Assembly: GCA_963575745.1 (NCBI GenBank)
Contig: CAUYUJ010003603.1
Coordinates: 341,640-405,639, forward strand
Length of the DNA stretch: 64,000 bases
From: Prorocentrum cordatum
Taxonomy: Eukaryota; Sar; Dinophyceae; Prorocentrales; Prorocentraceae
Direction: 5' to 3'
The number at the start of each line of letters is the position of its first letter. The stretch's first letter is position 1. The notes under the pieces were generated by a model that was not told where the DNA came from, searched no databases, and worked only from the letters and a program-made list of their open reading frames with translations. Below are positions 1 to 11,919 of the stretch, piece after piece. A program made the position numbers and the translations under genes.

Positions 1-1439
1 TGACACAGGAGCTCCCAAGCAAACCTCTTGGAGGGGAAGGGGAGGGTGCCCCTCTCCGAAGGAAGAGTCGGAGATTGTTAGGCCTCCTACCCTGGCACGT
101 CGATTAGTGAATTGGCCATGTTCGGTTCGCGAGAGGGCGTCGCGGCCGTTATTTTTGCGGGTCCAGGTCCGTCGGTTTCGGTCCTGGGCCGCTTTCACTA
201 AAGGGAGATTTACTAAAGGGAGGTTTGTCCACCGCCGAAAGAGGGGCTCTGGGGGAGAGAACATGAAGCATCGTTAGACCACCTACGCCCAGAGTCTAGA
301 GGGCTGGTGGGATTCGGTTTGCTTGCATCACCGCTTTGGTCGGCTTGGATGTGTGTGGTTTTCCTTTCACCTGACCTCATCATCTCTTCTTGCCCCGTCT
401 CATCTGTGCCCTTTAACTGCTGGTCATCTCCGTCGTTCCCCTCCTCCCCCTTTTCCCACTCTTCCTGCTCCGTTGGATCTTGCTCTTGCTGCTGCTGCGT
501 TTCCTCCTTCATATACGTTGTGCTCATCCTCGCCCTTATCCTGCCTCTCTTTCGTCGAACTCCTCGTCATCATTCCTTCCATTCCCCCACTCGAACTCAT
601 ACTCCTGATGCTGACGCTGGCGGGCTGTGGGTTGGTCTGAGACGAGCCCGCTGTCTTAAAAGATCATGTCCCGTTGCTTCTCGCCTGCTTACTTATTATT
701 AGTAGTATGTTTCTCATGTTCGCCGCCATCCTCTGCCCACTCCTCTCATTCATCTTCGAGCTCGTACTCTTGATACTGACGCTGTCGGCGTGTGAGTCGG
801 TGTGACGCGTCCGTTGTCGTACTTATCTTCATGAGGCGTCGTGAGACCACGAAATTATACAAACTTGTGTGGTGCTGTGCACGGCCCGAATCGCAAAGCC
901 AGGCGATTTTGGTCACACACCTACCAGGCGACGCAGGTCCAGACGGTGGCAAGTGCTTCACAGCCCTCCTCGGTCATTACATACAGTTTAGCCGCGGCGG
1001 CAGCGTGCTCATAGTCTTTTATAAAGCTCGCTCTCCGCAACGAGCTTCGTTCGATAATTCCTTGGCGCTCTGCTGGGCATGTGGAATGCAGCTTCTGCCC
1101 CTCAGCAGCAAGTGAAGTATGGATGCAGCTGGTTGCCACTTGCAGGTTGGAAAGGTCCATCCGGAGCCAACTGTTGCGGCACGCGTGTGGTTCCCATCGG
1201 CCTCATTATCGTTTCTCCCCTCCCCCTGGATAGTGCGAACCGAGTTAAGAAAGCAAAGCTGCACCGCTCGGAACTTGAAGGCGCAACGCCAGTCCGCGCT
1301 GACCAAAAAGTTGAGTCGGCGAAAGTGTGAGTCACGCTCTTTTCTGGCATCCCTGGTCTGCGACTCGATACCAGGTTGCCCGCAGTAGCAATTACGAGCG
1401 TCCCCGTGACCAGGCAAGCTTCGGGGTTGGGTTGCCAAA
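1..1439. other. Intergenic sequence with dispersed-repeat fragments
   Basis: No convincing gene is seen. Positions about 225-330 carry a module (accacctacgccca, then ggctggtggga) that recurs near 55,720-55,760 and 58,085-58,115, so it is a dispersed repeat. Positions about 590-640 and 755-805 are diverged direct copies of each other (actcctgatgctgacgct against actcttgatactgacgct). The rest is pyrimidine-rich and has short open frames on both strands without codon bias. Confidence 0.5.
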
Positions 1440-1614
1440 TTAGTTGGTTGTCCGTATCGATCGGGCCCCGTCGAGACAAGAATGTCCGACACGTTGACTC
1501 GCAAAGCCAAGGTGTTTGCAATCCTTGGCTCCACCCACGAGCTGCTCAAGCAGGACACAGACGTCGTTGTGGCCAAGCGCAGTTGGATTGACAATCAGAT
1601 CAGCGGCATCGCCG
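1440..1614 (-). CDS. Possible exon with RNA polymerase second-largest-subunit-like motif
   Basis: On the minus strand a plausible 3' splice site (ataccag) at 1,615-1,620 is followed by an open frame reading GDAADLIVNPTALG and then VLLEQLVGG. In the second-largest (beta) subunits of multisubunit RNA polymerases a conserved segment has the pattern D-[IL]-[IV]-x-N-P-x followed, about ten residues on, by a helix of the type L-[LI]-E-x-[LM]-x-G. The spacing and key residues agree, but the usual P-S-R-M-T stretch is absent (GHND here). No neighbouring exon of such a subunit was found on either side, and no donor site could be fixed. It may be a diverged exon, a pseudogene fragment or a coincidence. 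The overlapping plus-strand frame from 1,482 is also open, which weakens the call. Confidence 0.25.
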
Positions 1615-1699
1615 CTGGTATTTATAATATAGTAGCGCAGCTTCCAACTCCAGGCTCTCTGATGCCAGGTGGCAGGACGGAGGCAGCAACGTCGCAACT

Positions 1700-3555
1700 A
1701 GGATGGGGAACAGCAACCACCCGCTCATCAAATCGGCCACTTTTTGCCTTAGCAGGCGCGCTTGATCAGGGGGGTCCTGTCAAGGCCGTTGCCCGTATCA
1801 TCCTTGGTTTGGGACGGGGGCAGCTATTGACTGCATAGTTCGGACATGGGTCTTTTGTGGGGGGGAAAGGCAAGGAAGAGGAAGTGGGTGTCAACAGGAG
1901 GAGGAGGAGGAGAAGGAGAAGAAGGAAGCTGGCGACAAAGTCATCCCTCTCAAAGGGCGCACCCTTTTTTGTTTATTTCTATAGCCACGTTTGAGCTTCA
2001 AGGAGCAACCCAGCAACCCCAGCTTCATGCTTTCGCCCTTTCCCGGCCCCCGAGCCCCGCGTCCTTCCACATTCCGTTGTTCCTCCCTTTGCTCACGCCG
2101 CAGGTCATCGTGTCAGCCACGCAGAAGCTGGACCGGGCAATCCAGCGGGGAACGCTCGGACCCCTCAGCGGCGCCGAGAGGCGTGCTCCGACAGACCAGC
2201 GAGAGTGAGGGCTGGGGGAGTGGCGGAGCGGAGGAACCGGGGAAGCAGGGGAGCGGAGGGAGGTCATGGCAGAGCTGCCACGCAGCCCATTGTGTTCACT
2301 GGTGTTCGCGAATGGTCGCCTGCGAGCGGTGATTTTGCTGTGGGCGAGTCCACGCCGTGTGGTGGAGTCTTTCTTCTGGAGGCACTGCTAGCACGTCGCC
2401 AGATCAGGCAGGTAACGATTTCGGTCTGCGCGATTTCCAGATCCAGCAGGGCAGCATGTTGGTAAGTTCGTTGCGAGTTGTTGTTGTTTTCGACAGCGCG
2501 CCGCGACACATAGAAGGACAACCGCCCTGTTACAGCCACCCCCATTCCAGCACCACCACCACAACTATTTGGCAGCTTCTTTGCGCCTCTGGAGATCCAG
2601 AGTCAATTGCTTGTGACAACGGGGTTGGAGGCATGGAGCCCCGTGGTCTTCCGACTTGCCTACATGACCCCTCAGCGGAATAGCCCCACGAGTGAAAACA
2701 CGCTCATTTTTCCCAGGAGGACCAAGCGTCTCAGGAGTAGCATTTGTAGCCCCCCTGCGAAGATGAGACGAAAACAGTTTGCACTCCTGGTTGGAGGGAT
2801 TCTTCAGCCAATCATGTTTTTGACCTCGCACATTGTTGCGCAAAGATGGGCACGGGGAGATTCGGACGGCGTTGATTTGGGAGGCTCCTCGAAAACGGGC
2901 GGCGAAGGTGAGGAGAAGAAGAGGAGGAGGAGGAGAGGAGGAGGAGGAGAAAGGGGAAACCGAGGTGGAGGATGAAGCGAAGGACTCCTCCTCCTCCTCC
3001 TCCGTCAAATGCTGGAGGCGCGACCTGGAGAGTAAGCTCGAGGGGATGGCGGTGCACAGCGCCAAAGTGCAGGACTCGCTTTCGCGACGCGCGAACCGCC
3101 TTCAGCGACGCGCGAACGCCCAGCACTCCGCGGTCTCGTCCTCCTCCTTCGACACTCCTGTCGTTGACGCTGGCGCTTCCACGCCATCCACGCCCTCCGC
3201 AGAGGCGCAAAGAGGGGGTACCAGCGAATGAGGTAGCATTGGCTTCCAATGACACACGTGCTTGTTCACAACGCTGCGAGCGCAGATTCAGAGGAAGCTG
3301 CACCGATGACGGACGCACTGGCATGGCCATCGGCCGCCAGTGTTCCCGGCATCAGGCAGGCAAGTAACCAATCTAGGATGCGGTCTTTCGGCACAATGTG
3401 TGTATGCCTTCGCCCAAATGGTGCCTCCCAAACCATAAGATGGGTGTGAAATCATGTTTGCGAGGTCGTGGGCTTTTCTGCAATGGCCACTCTCGTATTC
3501 CGCGACCGGTGCTTGCCACAGGGTGTTCTTGCTTTCAAAACGAGTTTGCCTGTTG
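1700..3555. other. Intergenic sequence with purine-rich stretches
   Basis: No gene is recognised. Short GGA-type runs occur near 1,890-1,930 and 2,910-3,000. The open frames here overlap on both strands and owe their length to the purine bias. Confidence 0.5.
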
Positions 3556-3559
3556 TGCT

Positions 3560-4080
3560 GGCTGGGATATTTCCGAGTTCTCGTGCGGCCACCGCCCGTC
3601 GCCGCCTCGTCGCCGCCTCGCGTGTTTGCTCGGATATTTCCAGGTTTTCGCGCGGCCGCCGCGTTTTCGTGAGGCCGCCGCCCGCCGCCGCTTTTTGTGC
3701 TGGCCGCGATGTTTCCTGGTTTTCGCTTGGCCGCCCTCTCGTCGCCGCCTCGTGTGTTGGTTTGGTCTTCCGAGTTTTCGCGCGGCAGCCGCCCGTCGCC
3801 GTTTCGTCGCCACCTCTGGTGCTGGCCCGGATGTTTCCGGGGTTTCCGCTTGGCCGCCCTCTCGTCGCCGCCTCGTGTGCTGGCGGTGTCTTCCGGGTTT
3901 TCGCGCGGCCGCCGTCCGTCACCGCCTCGTCGCCGCCTTCTGTGCTGGCGTTGTTTCCGGGTTTACGCTTGGCCGCCGCCTCGTCGCCGCCTTTTGCGTC
4001 GGTTGGGTCTTGGGGTTTCCGTGTGGCCGCCGCCCGTCGCCGCCTCGTCGCAGCCTTCTCGTGTTGGCAAGAGTATATTT
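3560..4080. repeat. GC-rich minisatellite
   Basis: A degenerate tandem repeat is built from the words gccgccgcccgtcgccgcct, tttccgggttttcgc and gcctcgtgtgctgg, which recur with small changes about ten times. Two alternating half-units of roughly 60-65 bp can be made out (one with cgcggccgcc, one with cttggccgccc). Because all units share composition, several frames stay open on both strands for 170-320 codons. These are read as by-products of the repeat, not genes. Confidence 0.8.
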
Positions 4081-4084
4081 TTCT

Positions 4085-5440
4085 GTGCGGTCGCCGACCG
4101 TCGGCGCCTCGTCTCGCAGTCTCACTCTCTCCATGCCCATCATCTCTCCATATGTATATATATAGAGAGAGATATGGCACGTGAGTGCCTAGGCTCATGC
4201 AAAAATAGGTACAGCACGTAAGCATCGCAGGATATGGACAACAAGAGGAACAAGGAAACCGGAGAGTAGGAGTTGGAGGAGGAGGAATCAGGAGATGGCG
4301 AAGCAGCGCGAGCAGGAGAGAAGGAGGACATTGGGGTGCAGTAGCGGGATCGCAGTCGAACGCAGGTGGGGTTTCCACACCTTGCGACGAGTGTGGCTGA
4401 GGAATGGGTTGCACACCGTGCGATTGCAGCTGGAAGCGCTCCCCAAAGTCAATTGTGGGAGGTTGCCTCGAGTATGTTTGGGGGAGAATGTATCACGCGA
4501 AACGGTAACTATGGTTCCAAGAACAATTTCTGATAACACCGTCCGACATCATTGGAAACCAAAATGGTTTTGAACGATTCAGGTGAACATGTTGAGCATC
4601 CTTTGTGTGTTTGGACTTGGCATCGCGATCTGCGTGAGGGGTGCGACTGGTGTTCCAAGTCATGAGGACGCCCCGAACAAAACCAACAGCTCAATCGCGA
4701 ACAGGAGCGGACGGCTTCAATGAATCGTTCCTGGGACAGATTCCCCCAGAAAGGTACGTCTGACAATATTGATATACACATACATGTTTTACACAGACGT
4801 CTTCATACATGGATATCAGGCACACATTCTCTCTCTCTCTCTCGTACTCTTTTACTCTGTCTCCCTGTCTCCGACCACTACGTATTGTCGCCATTGTGCG
4901 GCCCTGGGGCCTCATCTGCAGATTGCGGCGGTGGAGAAGTTCTTGAGCATTGGTTACGGCACCTTGCGAGGACATGTTGGCGTGTGTGCATCTGTTGTTG
5001 CGTTGTCTCGAACCCTTCTATGTTAAGTCGTACTGCTGGTCCGATCGTAAGTATTCTCCGCATTCCGCTAACAATGACCACTTGGTCCCCGTACCGTGCG
5101 ATTTGGATATGCGCCATCAACGTTGCGGCTGCCCAGCGAAAGGTTCGCAGGAGAACAGGTATAACGTCAGTATGAAACAGTTGTTGTCCTCACCCATACC
5201 CTGGCGCGGATTCGTGTGCAAGGGATGTTCTCTCGCTCCCCGTCTACATCCTCATCCACTTCGTGTGACATCGCATGGAGCTTCTTTCTCCCGAAGCGGT
5301 CGTGAATCTGCCTCCCAGCCTATTGGCCTTTTCTCTACCGTCTTTTACATTTCATGCCTCTCCTTGCCCATGTTGTCTCCTACTCGCTTTCCTTCTTTGC
5401 TCCTCGGCCGTCACCCGTCAAACGGCCCCCTCACCCGTCT
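4085..5440. other. Intergenic sequence
   Basis: No gene is recognised. A short AT-rich palindrome-like stretch (catatgtatatatatagaga) lies near 4,149-4,168 and a CT microsatellite near 4,830-4,850. Confidence 0.5.
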
Positions 5441-5890
5441 TGCCCTCCCCTCGTCGCTTCCCGCATATCTCACGATACCCCTTGCTTTGTCGTTTCCACT
5501 CGAGGTCCCGTCTCGTTGTTGCCCTGTCTTCGCTGTCCCCCTCCCCAGACCCATGTCCTTCCTCCACCCCCGATCTCCCCCTTCCTCACCTCCTTCCTTC
5601 CCTTCCCTCCTCCTTCTCTCGTCCTCTCCGTCCCCTCCCCTCCCCCCTCCACCCCCCCTCCTCCCATCCTCTCCTCCCGTCCCCTCCTCCCCTCCATCCC
5701 TCCGTCCCCTCCCCCCCGTTCCTTGTTCCCTCCTTTCCTCCCTCTTCTCCGCCCCCAACCTCCGCCCTCATTCCTCCCATCTCTTCCCTCCCCCCCTTGT
5801 CCTCTCTACCCTCCCTGGCGTCTTCCCTTGCCTGCCCCTTCTCAAACCTCCTTCCCTCCCCTCTCCTTTTCCCACCCCGACGCACAGAGA
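5440..5890. repeat. Long polypyrimidine tract (CCT/CCCT-rich)
   Basis: About 450 bp are almost pure C and T on the plus strand, with runs of cctcc, ccctc and ccttcc and very few purines. Such tracts can form triplex DNA in principle. It also lies directly before a possible 3' splice site (cgcacag, near 5,887), so it could act as an oversized polypyrimidine tract for the coding-like stretch that follows. That link is inference. Confidence 0.7.
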
Positions 5891-5892
5891 CG

Positions 5893-6515
5893 TTCCACAC
5901 TGCGATTACGGATACGTGCCAACGAGAGCGGGATGAAGAACCACACGGGTGACAGCCGTGCTGAAGAAGGCGACGGACAGGATCTACAGTCACGATGTGT
6001 CCAACATCCTGAAGAAGAGGTACCGCGGCGGATTGCTTCCCAGTGGACGCCCCCGACAATTCGTCCGTCTTCAACGACGAGGTGGGGTGCTACATGGGCG
6101 TCGCGAGCGCGGCGACCCTCTACCAGGAGGCCTTCCCGAACGCCATCACGGACTGGGCAAACGTGATCGCCGAAGCCAGGTCCCACGAGCGGTGCGAAGG
6201 GAACTACGTGCCAACGGAGCTCGTGGACCTCTCGCTGCGCGGGTGTGCGCCGAAGACGTGAGCAGGGTTCACGAAGTGGCCCACCCCGACGGCATGGGAG
6301 AGGGCGCCAAAATGTCCAACTATAGGCTCGTCCGGGAGCAGACCAATTTGGGCGGTCGCGGGACCAGGAGGCTCGCACAGAGCGCTGCAAAGACACGCGT
6401 CATGCCGAGGGTCGCGGGACCAGGAGGCGGCAAGTACGCCAAGGCAGTCTTTTACAGACGAATGTATACCGACGGCCACGGCTTTGTCACACACACTCGC
6501 CCCATTTCCTAGGAA
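5893..6515 (+). pseudogene. Unrecognised coding-like segment broken by frame changes
   Basis: Three consecutive stretches read as ordinary protein with GC-rich third positions, but in alternating frames: about 5,950-6,030 (LKKATDRIYSHDVSNILKK), 6,036-6,258 (starting DAPDNSSVFNDEVGCYMG and including YQEAFPNAITDWANVIAEA), then 6,245-6,512 (AEDVSRVHEVAHPDGMGEG). The joins at about 6,030 and 6,240 need single-base shifts. A GTGAGC donor-like site sits at 6,258, but the following stretch reads on as protein, so a real splice there is uncertain. No family is recognised. It could be a decayed gene or retroelement piece, or exons separated by very small introns, which is less likely at these spacings. 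Confidence 0.4.
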
Positions 6516-6709
6516 CGGTTTTCCACGCGTCTGGATCACGGTGGGACGAGGTATATTCGAGATACCAGGCGACCAAGAGAGGATGGCTCTACATGGGGAA
6601 GATCTGGAACGCATGCAGTTCATGAGCGCTCAAGCGCAGAGTTTTCCGCTGCATTGCCGTCGGCCCAGTGCCCTCTGGCACCCCCGCGCTTGGCCTGGCC
6701 AGCGCGCAT

Positions 6710-8300
6710 AGGTGGACCGCCCAGACGTCGAGTGCATGAAGTACGGGTGGCCCCTACTCGGCGGAGTGGCGAAGCAACCGGAAGGAGCTGACGGAACCAA
6801 TATCATAATGCCATCGTGGGAGCAGACATGGCTCTCACTCCAACTCCCGCTCGTTAGGCTGGATCTCAGAGTATTGCGCTTGCGAGAATGGCAACTGGCG
6901 GCGCGTAAACCTGACCGACACACGCAACACCTGGCGGCAGCATTCGCCATGGCGATGCACGAGTAGCCCAAGGTGCAGATGTTCAATCGGATAGCCCCAG
7001 ATGCGGGCGAACTTGTCTCAACTTGTTCGACCAACCCGTGGGCGGAGCAGTTCTTCGAGGACCACCAAGCCAGGCCGGGAGCTCTGGGATACGCTGGAGG
7101 AGGAGGGGGAATACATCGACGTGCCGTTAGTTTCCCGCGTCGGCGAGACAGCGATGGGCAGATCATCGCGATCGACATATCCGAGCTGACGGCGGAGTGG
7201 TTGGTCGAGGCGCCGTCGCCGATGGAGATCGAGGCCGCGTCGGCCGGCGTCGCCGCCGGCGACCGCGCGCGCCGCCGGGGCCAAGGGAGGCGCGCTTCTG
7301 GCCGCTGCGTCAAAAATAGACGATCGCTTCGCGCACGTCAGCGGCGCGCCTCGGGGGGCCGGCGCGGGAATGGGGGCCCCTGTCCATGCTTGCAATATCC
7401 AACCAGCGGCATGTTTTGCAGGCCCTCGTTCGAAGACAGAGACTCTGAGACATGACGAAAGCGAATCGCTGCGAGTCGCCGCGGTAGATCGGTCGCCGTC
7501 TCCGCCCTCAGACGCTTGCCACAGGGGGGCGCGCCGCGAGAGTCATCTTGCCAGCCGTCTATCGCAGCTGTTCCCTGAATTGCCCGTCGACGTTCCACGC
7601 TGCGTCCGCGCCGATGGGCGCGGCGGGCGGCGAAGGGGCAGCAAGGCCGAGGCAACGGAGGGCGATGCATCGGAATCAAAGACAGAAAGACGTTGGACGA
7701 GAGCGGCCTCACAGACCCAGGCGAGATGCCGATCGAGAAGTTCCGGCTGCTCGCCCCAGGTAATCTGGAGATGCTGCTGAACCTGGGGGCAAGATAGCGC
7801 CGGGCGGACTCCGCGCTGCCGACGGCGGCCCCGGCCCCGGCGGCGCCCCGGCCCATCGCCGAGGCGGGGAACGGGGCGCGCGCGCGGGCGACCACGCGCG
7901 GGGGCTGCGCGTGGAGCGGGGGCCACATGGGGCGCGAAGAAAAATGGCGCGGCCAGCCACGTTGCCCCAGTCGGAATCATCGAGGCGCACGAGGCGGCGG
8001 GCGGCGGAGATGGGCGGGCGAACGCAGTAAACCTGGGCAAGCTGAAGGCGGAGATGCAGGACCTCCCTTGGGACGCGCGAGAGACCTGGCCCCCGCTCGC
8101 GAAAGCGGCGTCGACGCGCGCGGATTCGCGCGCTAAGGCGGCAATAGGGGGGTCGGCGGGCTCGGAGCTGATCGCGAAGCGCCTGGAGCAGTCGGGGGCC
8201 GCGATCAAGAGCGGCCAGGCGCCAAAGTCGCGCTCGGAGAGGCTTCTCCGCGCGAAGCTCGCGGCCTTCGAGGAGATCTCGATCGCGCGCCGTCGCCGGC
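6710..8300 (+). pseudogene. Unrecognised GC3-rich coding remnant with stops and frameshifts
   Basis: Protein-like stretches follow one another on the plus strand in changing frames. 6,715-6,963 includes YGWPLLGGVAKQPEGADG and ends in TAG at 6,964. 6,973-7,060 continues in the same frame (FNRIAPDAGELVSTCSTNPW). 7,060-7,150 is in another frame (RELWDTLEEEGEYIDVPLVS), followed by IIAIDISELTAEWLVEA near 7,160-7,215. 7,670-7,794 reads GIKDRKTLDESGLTDPGEM then EKFRLLAPGNLEMLLNLGA and ends in TAG at 7,795. 7,920-8,290 reads KLKAEMQDLPWDARETWPP and ELIAKRLEQSGAAIKSGQ. The last frame change falls in a G run near 7,900. No family was recognised, and the mix of in-frame stops and homopolymer shifts points to decay or assembly errors. 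It may belong with the segment just upstream. Confidence 0.4.
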
Positions 8301-9065
8301 CGCGGCGCCGCCGGCATCGGCGCGGCCTGCGACGTCGGGTTCTGCCCAGGACTCTGGCCCCAGGCGGCGCGCGAGGTCCAGGGCCGTCGCGCCGGCGGGG
8401 CGGGGTCTTCGCGCAGCGACGAGGCGGGGGCAGTGGGCGGGGGCGTCGGGGTTTATTTTTCCCGAGATCGGCGCGGGGTCTGGTCCTGCGCATGGGGGGC
8501 AACTGGTGGGCTCATTACCTGTGTCTCTCACTCCTCCCACGCGAGACTCGCGGGCGGTCTGCCCTGGCAAGGCGGTTGGGCAAGCGGCTGCTTTCAGTGG
8601 GCGTAGCGCAGCAGTCGCCCATCGCCGCTGCGCGTCCGAGTTCTCGCCCCCCGCGGCCTCGCGCGGAGTCGAGGCAGACGACCGGCGCCGCTGGGCCACG
8701 TCGACGCGATCGCCTTGGACTTCGAGCGCCGGCTGCGGCAGCGGCCCTCGGCAACCCCCGACGTCGCTGGCCGCGCCGATGCCGGCGACGCCGCAGAGGC
8801 CGAGACGCCCAGGACAAAGCGCCTGCACAGCCTCCGCTTCAGAAGGGCCTCGATCACGGATCTTCTAGGGCAGCTCAGAGCATTGGGTTGGGAGTCGGCC
8901 AGTGCTCGAGCGCTGGCGTCGCCGCGCGGCTTTCGCCGCGCGGCTCTCGAGCGGGGGGGGGTCTGTAGCTGCGAGCGCCGACGGCAAACTCAGACAGGCA
9001 CCACGGGATTTGTTCGTGCTTGTTCTTCCTCCCACATTGGCGCAGTAGCGAAGGATCGGTCGAAT
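8300..9065. other. Very GC-rich sequence without a clear gene
   Basis: Composition keeps all six frames open in places, so frame length is not evidence here. A self-complementary hairpin (ccgcgcggctttcgccgcgcgg) lies near 8,925-8,946. No protein-like frame stands out. Confidence 0.45.
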
Positions 9066-9069
9066 CAGA

Positions 9070-9265
9070 GGTCAGGAACCAGTGGGAACCAACCTGGAAT
9101 CAGGAAGTCGGAGCGGGAAACCAGGAAGCGGGAATGGGGAACCGGGACATTGCAACGGGCCAGGAGCCGGAAACCGGGAACCAGGAACTGGGAACCGGGC
9201 ATCGGGAACCTGAATTGGAGCCGGGAACCAGGAACCGGGAACCCGGACTTGAACGGGAGCCACCA
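9070..9265. repeat. Short-unit minisatellite (ggaaccgggaacc type)
   Basis: The words gggaaccagga, ggaaccggga and gggaacctg repeat about fifteen times with small changes. The stretch is purine-rich on the plus strand and has no recognisable coding content. Confidence 0.75.
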
Positions 9266-10825
9266 AGGAATAACCTGAATTTTTGGAAGTTTGGAAGTTG
9301 AGAGCAGGGAGCTGGTAACCGTGCATTTGGCGACGAAAAGACTTGATTTCCGCTTTTTCATCCTCTTCGATGATGCGCGCTCGGGGTTGGTTCGCGCCGC
9401 TCCATGCCCCATTCCTGAATCCCGCGGCGGAGGGCGGAAGACAGTGACGAACGGATCTACATGATGATCGCCGCGCCATCTCCTTTCGCCTCCTCCCTCC
9501 CTGCGCAAGATTTGACCGAGAAACACACGACACCACCCCACCTACGGCCCGCCGTGCTGGATGTTTGCGACATTGCCTCGACGCCCTTCGCGCGGTGCTT
9601 CTTGGCCGACGACGGCAAGATGGCGACGTGCTGGGTGGCCGCAGTTCGTCATGACTTCGACCTCCTGGTTGGGGCCACTTCGTTATCAACGTGGTCAGGT
9701 TGTTCTGTCAGTTCGCCGTTTGTCTGGGCGGTGTCGTCACGCGGTCTGAAGGGGGCTGCTTCGCTGAATTTGCGGATTTCTCGTTACGCGGGGCACAGGG
9801 TGAGTTTGCTTGGTGCTGGGCGACGGGTTGTTCAACCCTTGTTTGTTCAGCCATGTTCAGATGCGGACGCATCTTGACACGCAGACGCACCCGTGTGAGT
9901 TTTCCAGCAAACGCATCTTAAGACGCGCCTGCTGGACAACAGATTCGGAGGCGAGTGGCCAATGTGGCCAGGCGTAAGACAGCGAACCTGGGACCCGCCG
10001 ACCCCCCAAGTATAGGCCATCATGCATTCGACGCGGGGGCGTTTCAGAAGTTCGGCAGCGGCGCATGGGGTCCCGATTAAAAAAGCTGGCCCCGATTAAA
10101 CAAACACCGCGCTCCCCTGCAGGCCCACCAGGGAGAAAGACGCCAGGAAGACGGGGACGGGCGAGAGGAATGAGAGAGGTTGCGGAGCCAGAAGAAACAT
10201 GAAAACACGAGGAGGAAGGGGCGAGGACCGAATGACGATGAAAGAGGGGAGCCATGCAAGGAGCGCAGGCTCCTTCCTCTCCTTTTTTTCGCCTCCCCTG
10301 TTCTCCTCCCCGCATGTTTTTGTCCCCCCCAGGAAACCCAGTCCATGCTTCTTCTGAACCCACAACGTCTTCCATCTCCTCATCTTCCACATTATACCCC
10401 GACCTTCCCTGGAAGTTTCCTTCCGATAAATGTGTTCCGCTCCCTTCCTTTACCGTCCTTTCCAGAGGTCTTTCGAGGTGCCCTGAAGTGTCCGAAGGTT
10501 TTTTCTGGATGCATCCAGGTGCCCATCAAAAGCTGGAGCATTCAGTGTGTGTGTGTGTGTGGCTCTGCTCCCGGGGAGCAAAGAATTGAAAAATACAAGC
10601 TTCCGACGATCCGCACGGATTTCTTTGGTCGGCGCTTGGGGCTGGGAACCCGTGGCGGCGCTCACGCGCCTCCGGCGCAGCCCGTGGCGCGTTCTGCGCG
10701 CCAGGGAGGGAGGGTACAGTGCAGAACCAAGAAACCCGCGCAGACCGTCGAAAATTCATGTTCCTGCAATTCCCCAATCAGAGCTTGCCTCTGTAGGGGT
10801 CCTAGCGGATTCACATGTTTAGGTG
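9266..10825. other. Intergenic sequence
   Basis: No gene is recognised. A GT microsatellite lies near 10,545-10,562. Positions about 10,605-10,760 resemble parts of the inverted repeat at 24,763-25,208 (cgatccgcacggatttct at its edge), so a diverged copy of that family is likely here. Confidence 0.45.
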
Positions 10826-10829
10826 AGGT

Positions 10830-10990
10830 TCGTCGCCGATTTCGGTGGCCGGCCCGGGTGCTTGGGTGCCTAGGTGCATGGTGCCCAGGTGCCCGGCTGC
10901 AGGTGCCCGGAGGTGCGCGGGGGTGCCCGGAGGTGCATGCTCGGGTGCCCAGGTGCCCGGGTGCCGGGTTGCCCGTGTGCCCGGCAGTTT
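10830..10990. repeat. Degenerate GGTGCCC-type tandem repeat
   Basis: The words ggtgcccgg, aggtgcccggg and aggtgcatg recur about twelve times. It passes directly into the octamer array that follows. Confidence 0.75.
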
Positions 10991-10994
10991 TATA

Positions 10995-11335
10995 GCTTTA
11001 TAGTACTAAAGTTCCACGGCCCGATAGCCTTATAGCCCTAGTAACCCTACAGTCATATAGCCCTAATGGCCCTATAGCCCGAATGTGATAGCTCAATAGC
11101 CCTAATGGCCCTATAGCCATATAGCCCTAAAGCCCTAAAAGCCCAATAGCCCAATAGCCCTAATAGCCCGGTAGCCCTATAGCCCTATAGCCCTACAGCC
11201 CTATGGTCATATCGCCCCATCGCCCTATCGCCCTATAGCCTTATAGCCCTATAGCCCTATCGCCCCATAGCCCCATAGCCCCATAGCCTTATAGCCCTAT
11301 AGCCCTATAGCCCATATAGCCACATAACCTCAGAA
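10995..11335. repeat. Octamer array (atagccct)n
   Basis: The unit atagccct repeats about forty times with variants such as atagcccc, atcgccct and taatagccc. On the other strand the unit is agggctat, which recalls plant-type telomere repeats (TTTAGGG) in having GGG followed by an A/T-rich part. It is eight bases long, not seven, and is not a known telomere sequence. The best-preserved units are at 11,170-11,310. Confidence 0.85.
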
Positions 11336-11915
11336 ATATTAAACATATGTTGATTGTTTTCTTTTTCTCCGGTATCATATGTTTTTTTTCCGACAAGTAT
11401 CACCTCTCCGCCCTCCAGGCCTCAGAGGAAATTCGCGAACATTCATGCCACATGAATCAGTCAATGTTCCCCCCAAACGATCAATATTGGCGGTGGGTTG
11501 AATGCGTTGCCCTTTGGCCGCATTTTTTTTCCCCGGCGCGTGCCAACTCTGAATTTTGTTGCAGAGGGTTTTCCGCCAATTGTTTGCCTCTACCGTCCCA
11601 CCCCCTCGGGTGTTGCTAGATGCGCCCCAGGCCCAGGATTTCCAAGAAGGCCCCCACGGCCTCCAGAGCACCCTTCACGAGGCCCAGGGGGCCCCAGGGG
11701 CTCCCAAATCGAGCGAACAGCTGGGGGCACCCTGGGCCAGGGGCACCTCTAGCAACCCCCGACAACCCCCTTCCCAGGAGTGGTGGACAAGGGCCGCTGG
11801 TTCGAGCGCTGCCTGTGCTTCTGCGCCCGGACGAGCCTGGCCAAGCCTCCAGAGGTCGGAGGTTCACCCGCCGCCAGGCCGATCCCCCCCCCGCCTTGAC
11901 GCCGTCGTCGAGGAG
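11336..11915. other. Intergenic sequence
   Basis: No gene is recognised. An inverted pair lies at about 11,615-11,650 (gcgccccaggcccagg) and 11,720-11,750 (ccctgggccaggggcacc). Confidence 0.4.
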
Positions 11916-11919
11916 GAGT

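Noticed and set aside
3452-4414. Minus-strand open frame of 320 codons
   Set aside because: It lies mostly in the GC-rich minisatellite, and other frames are open there too.
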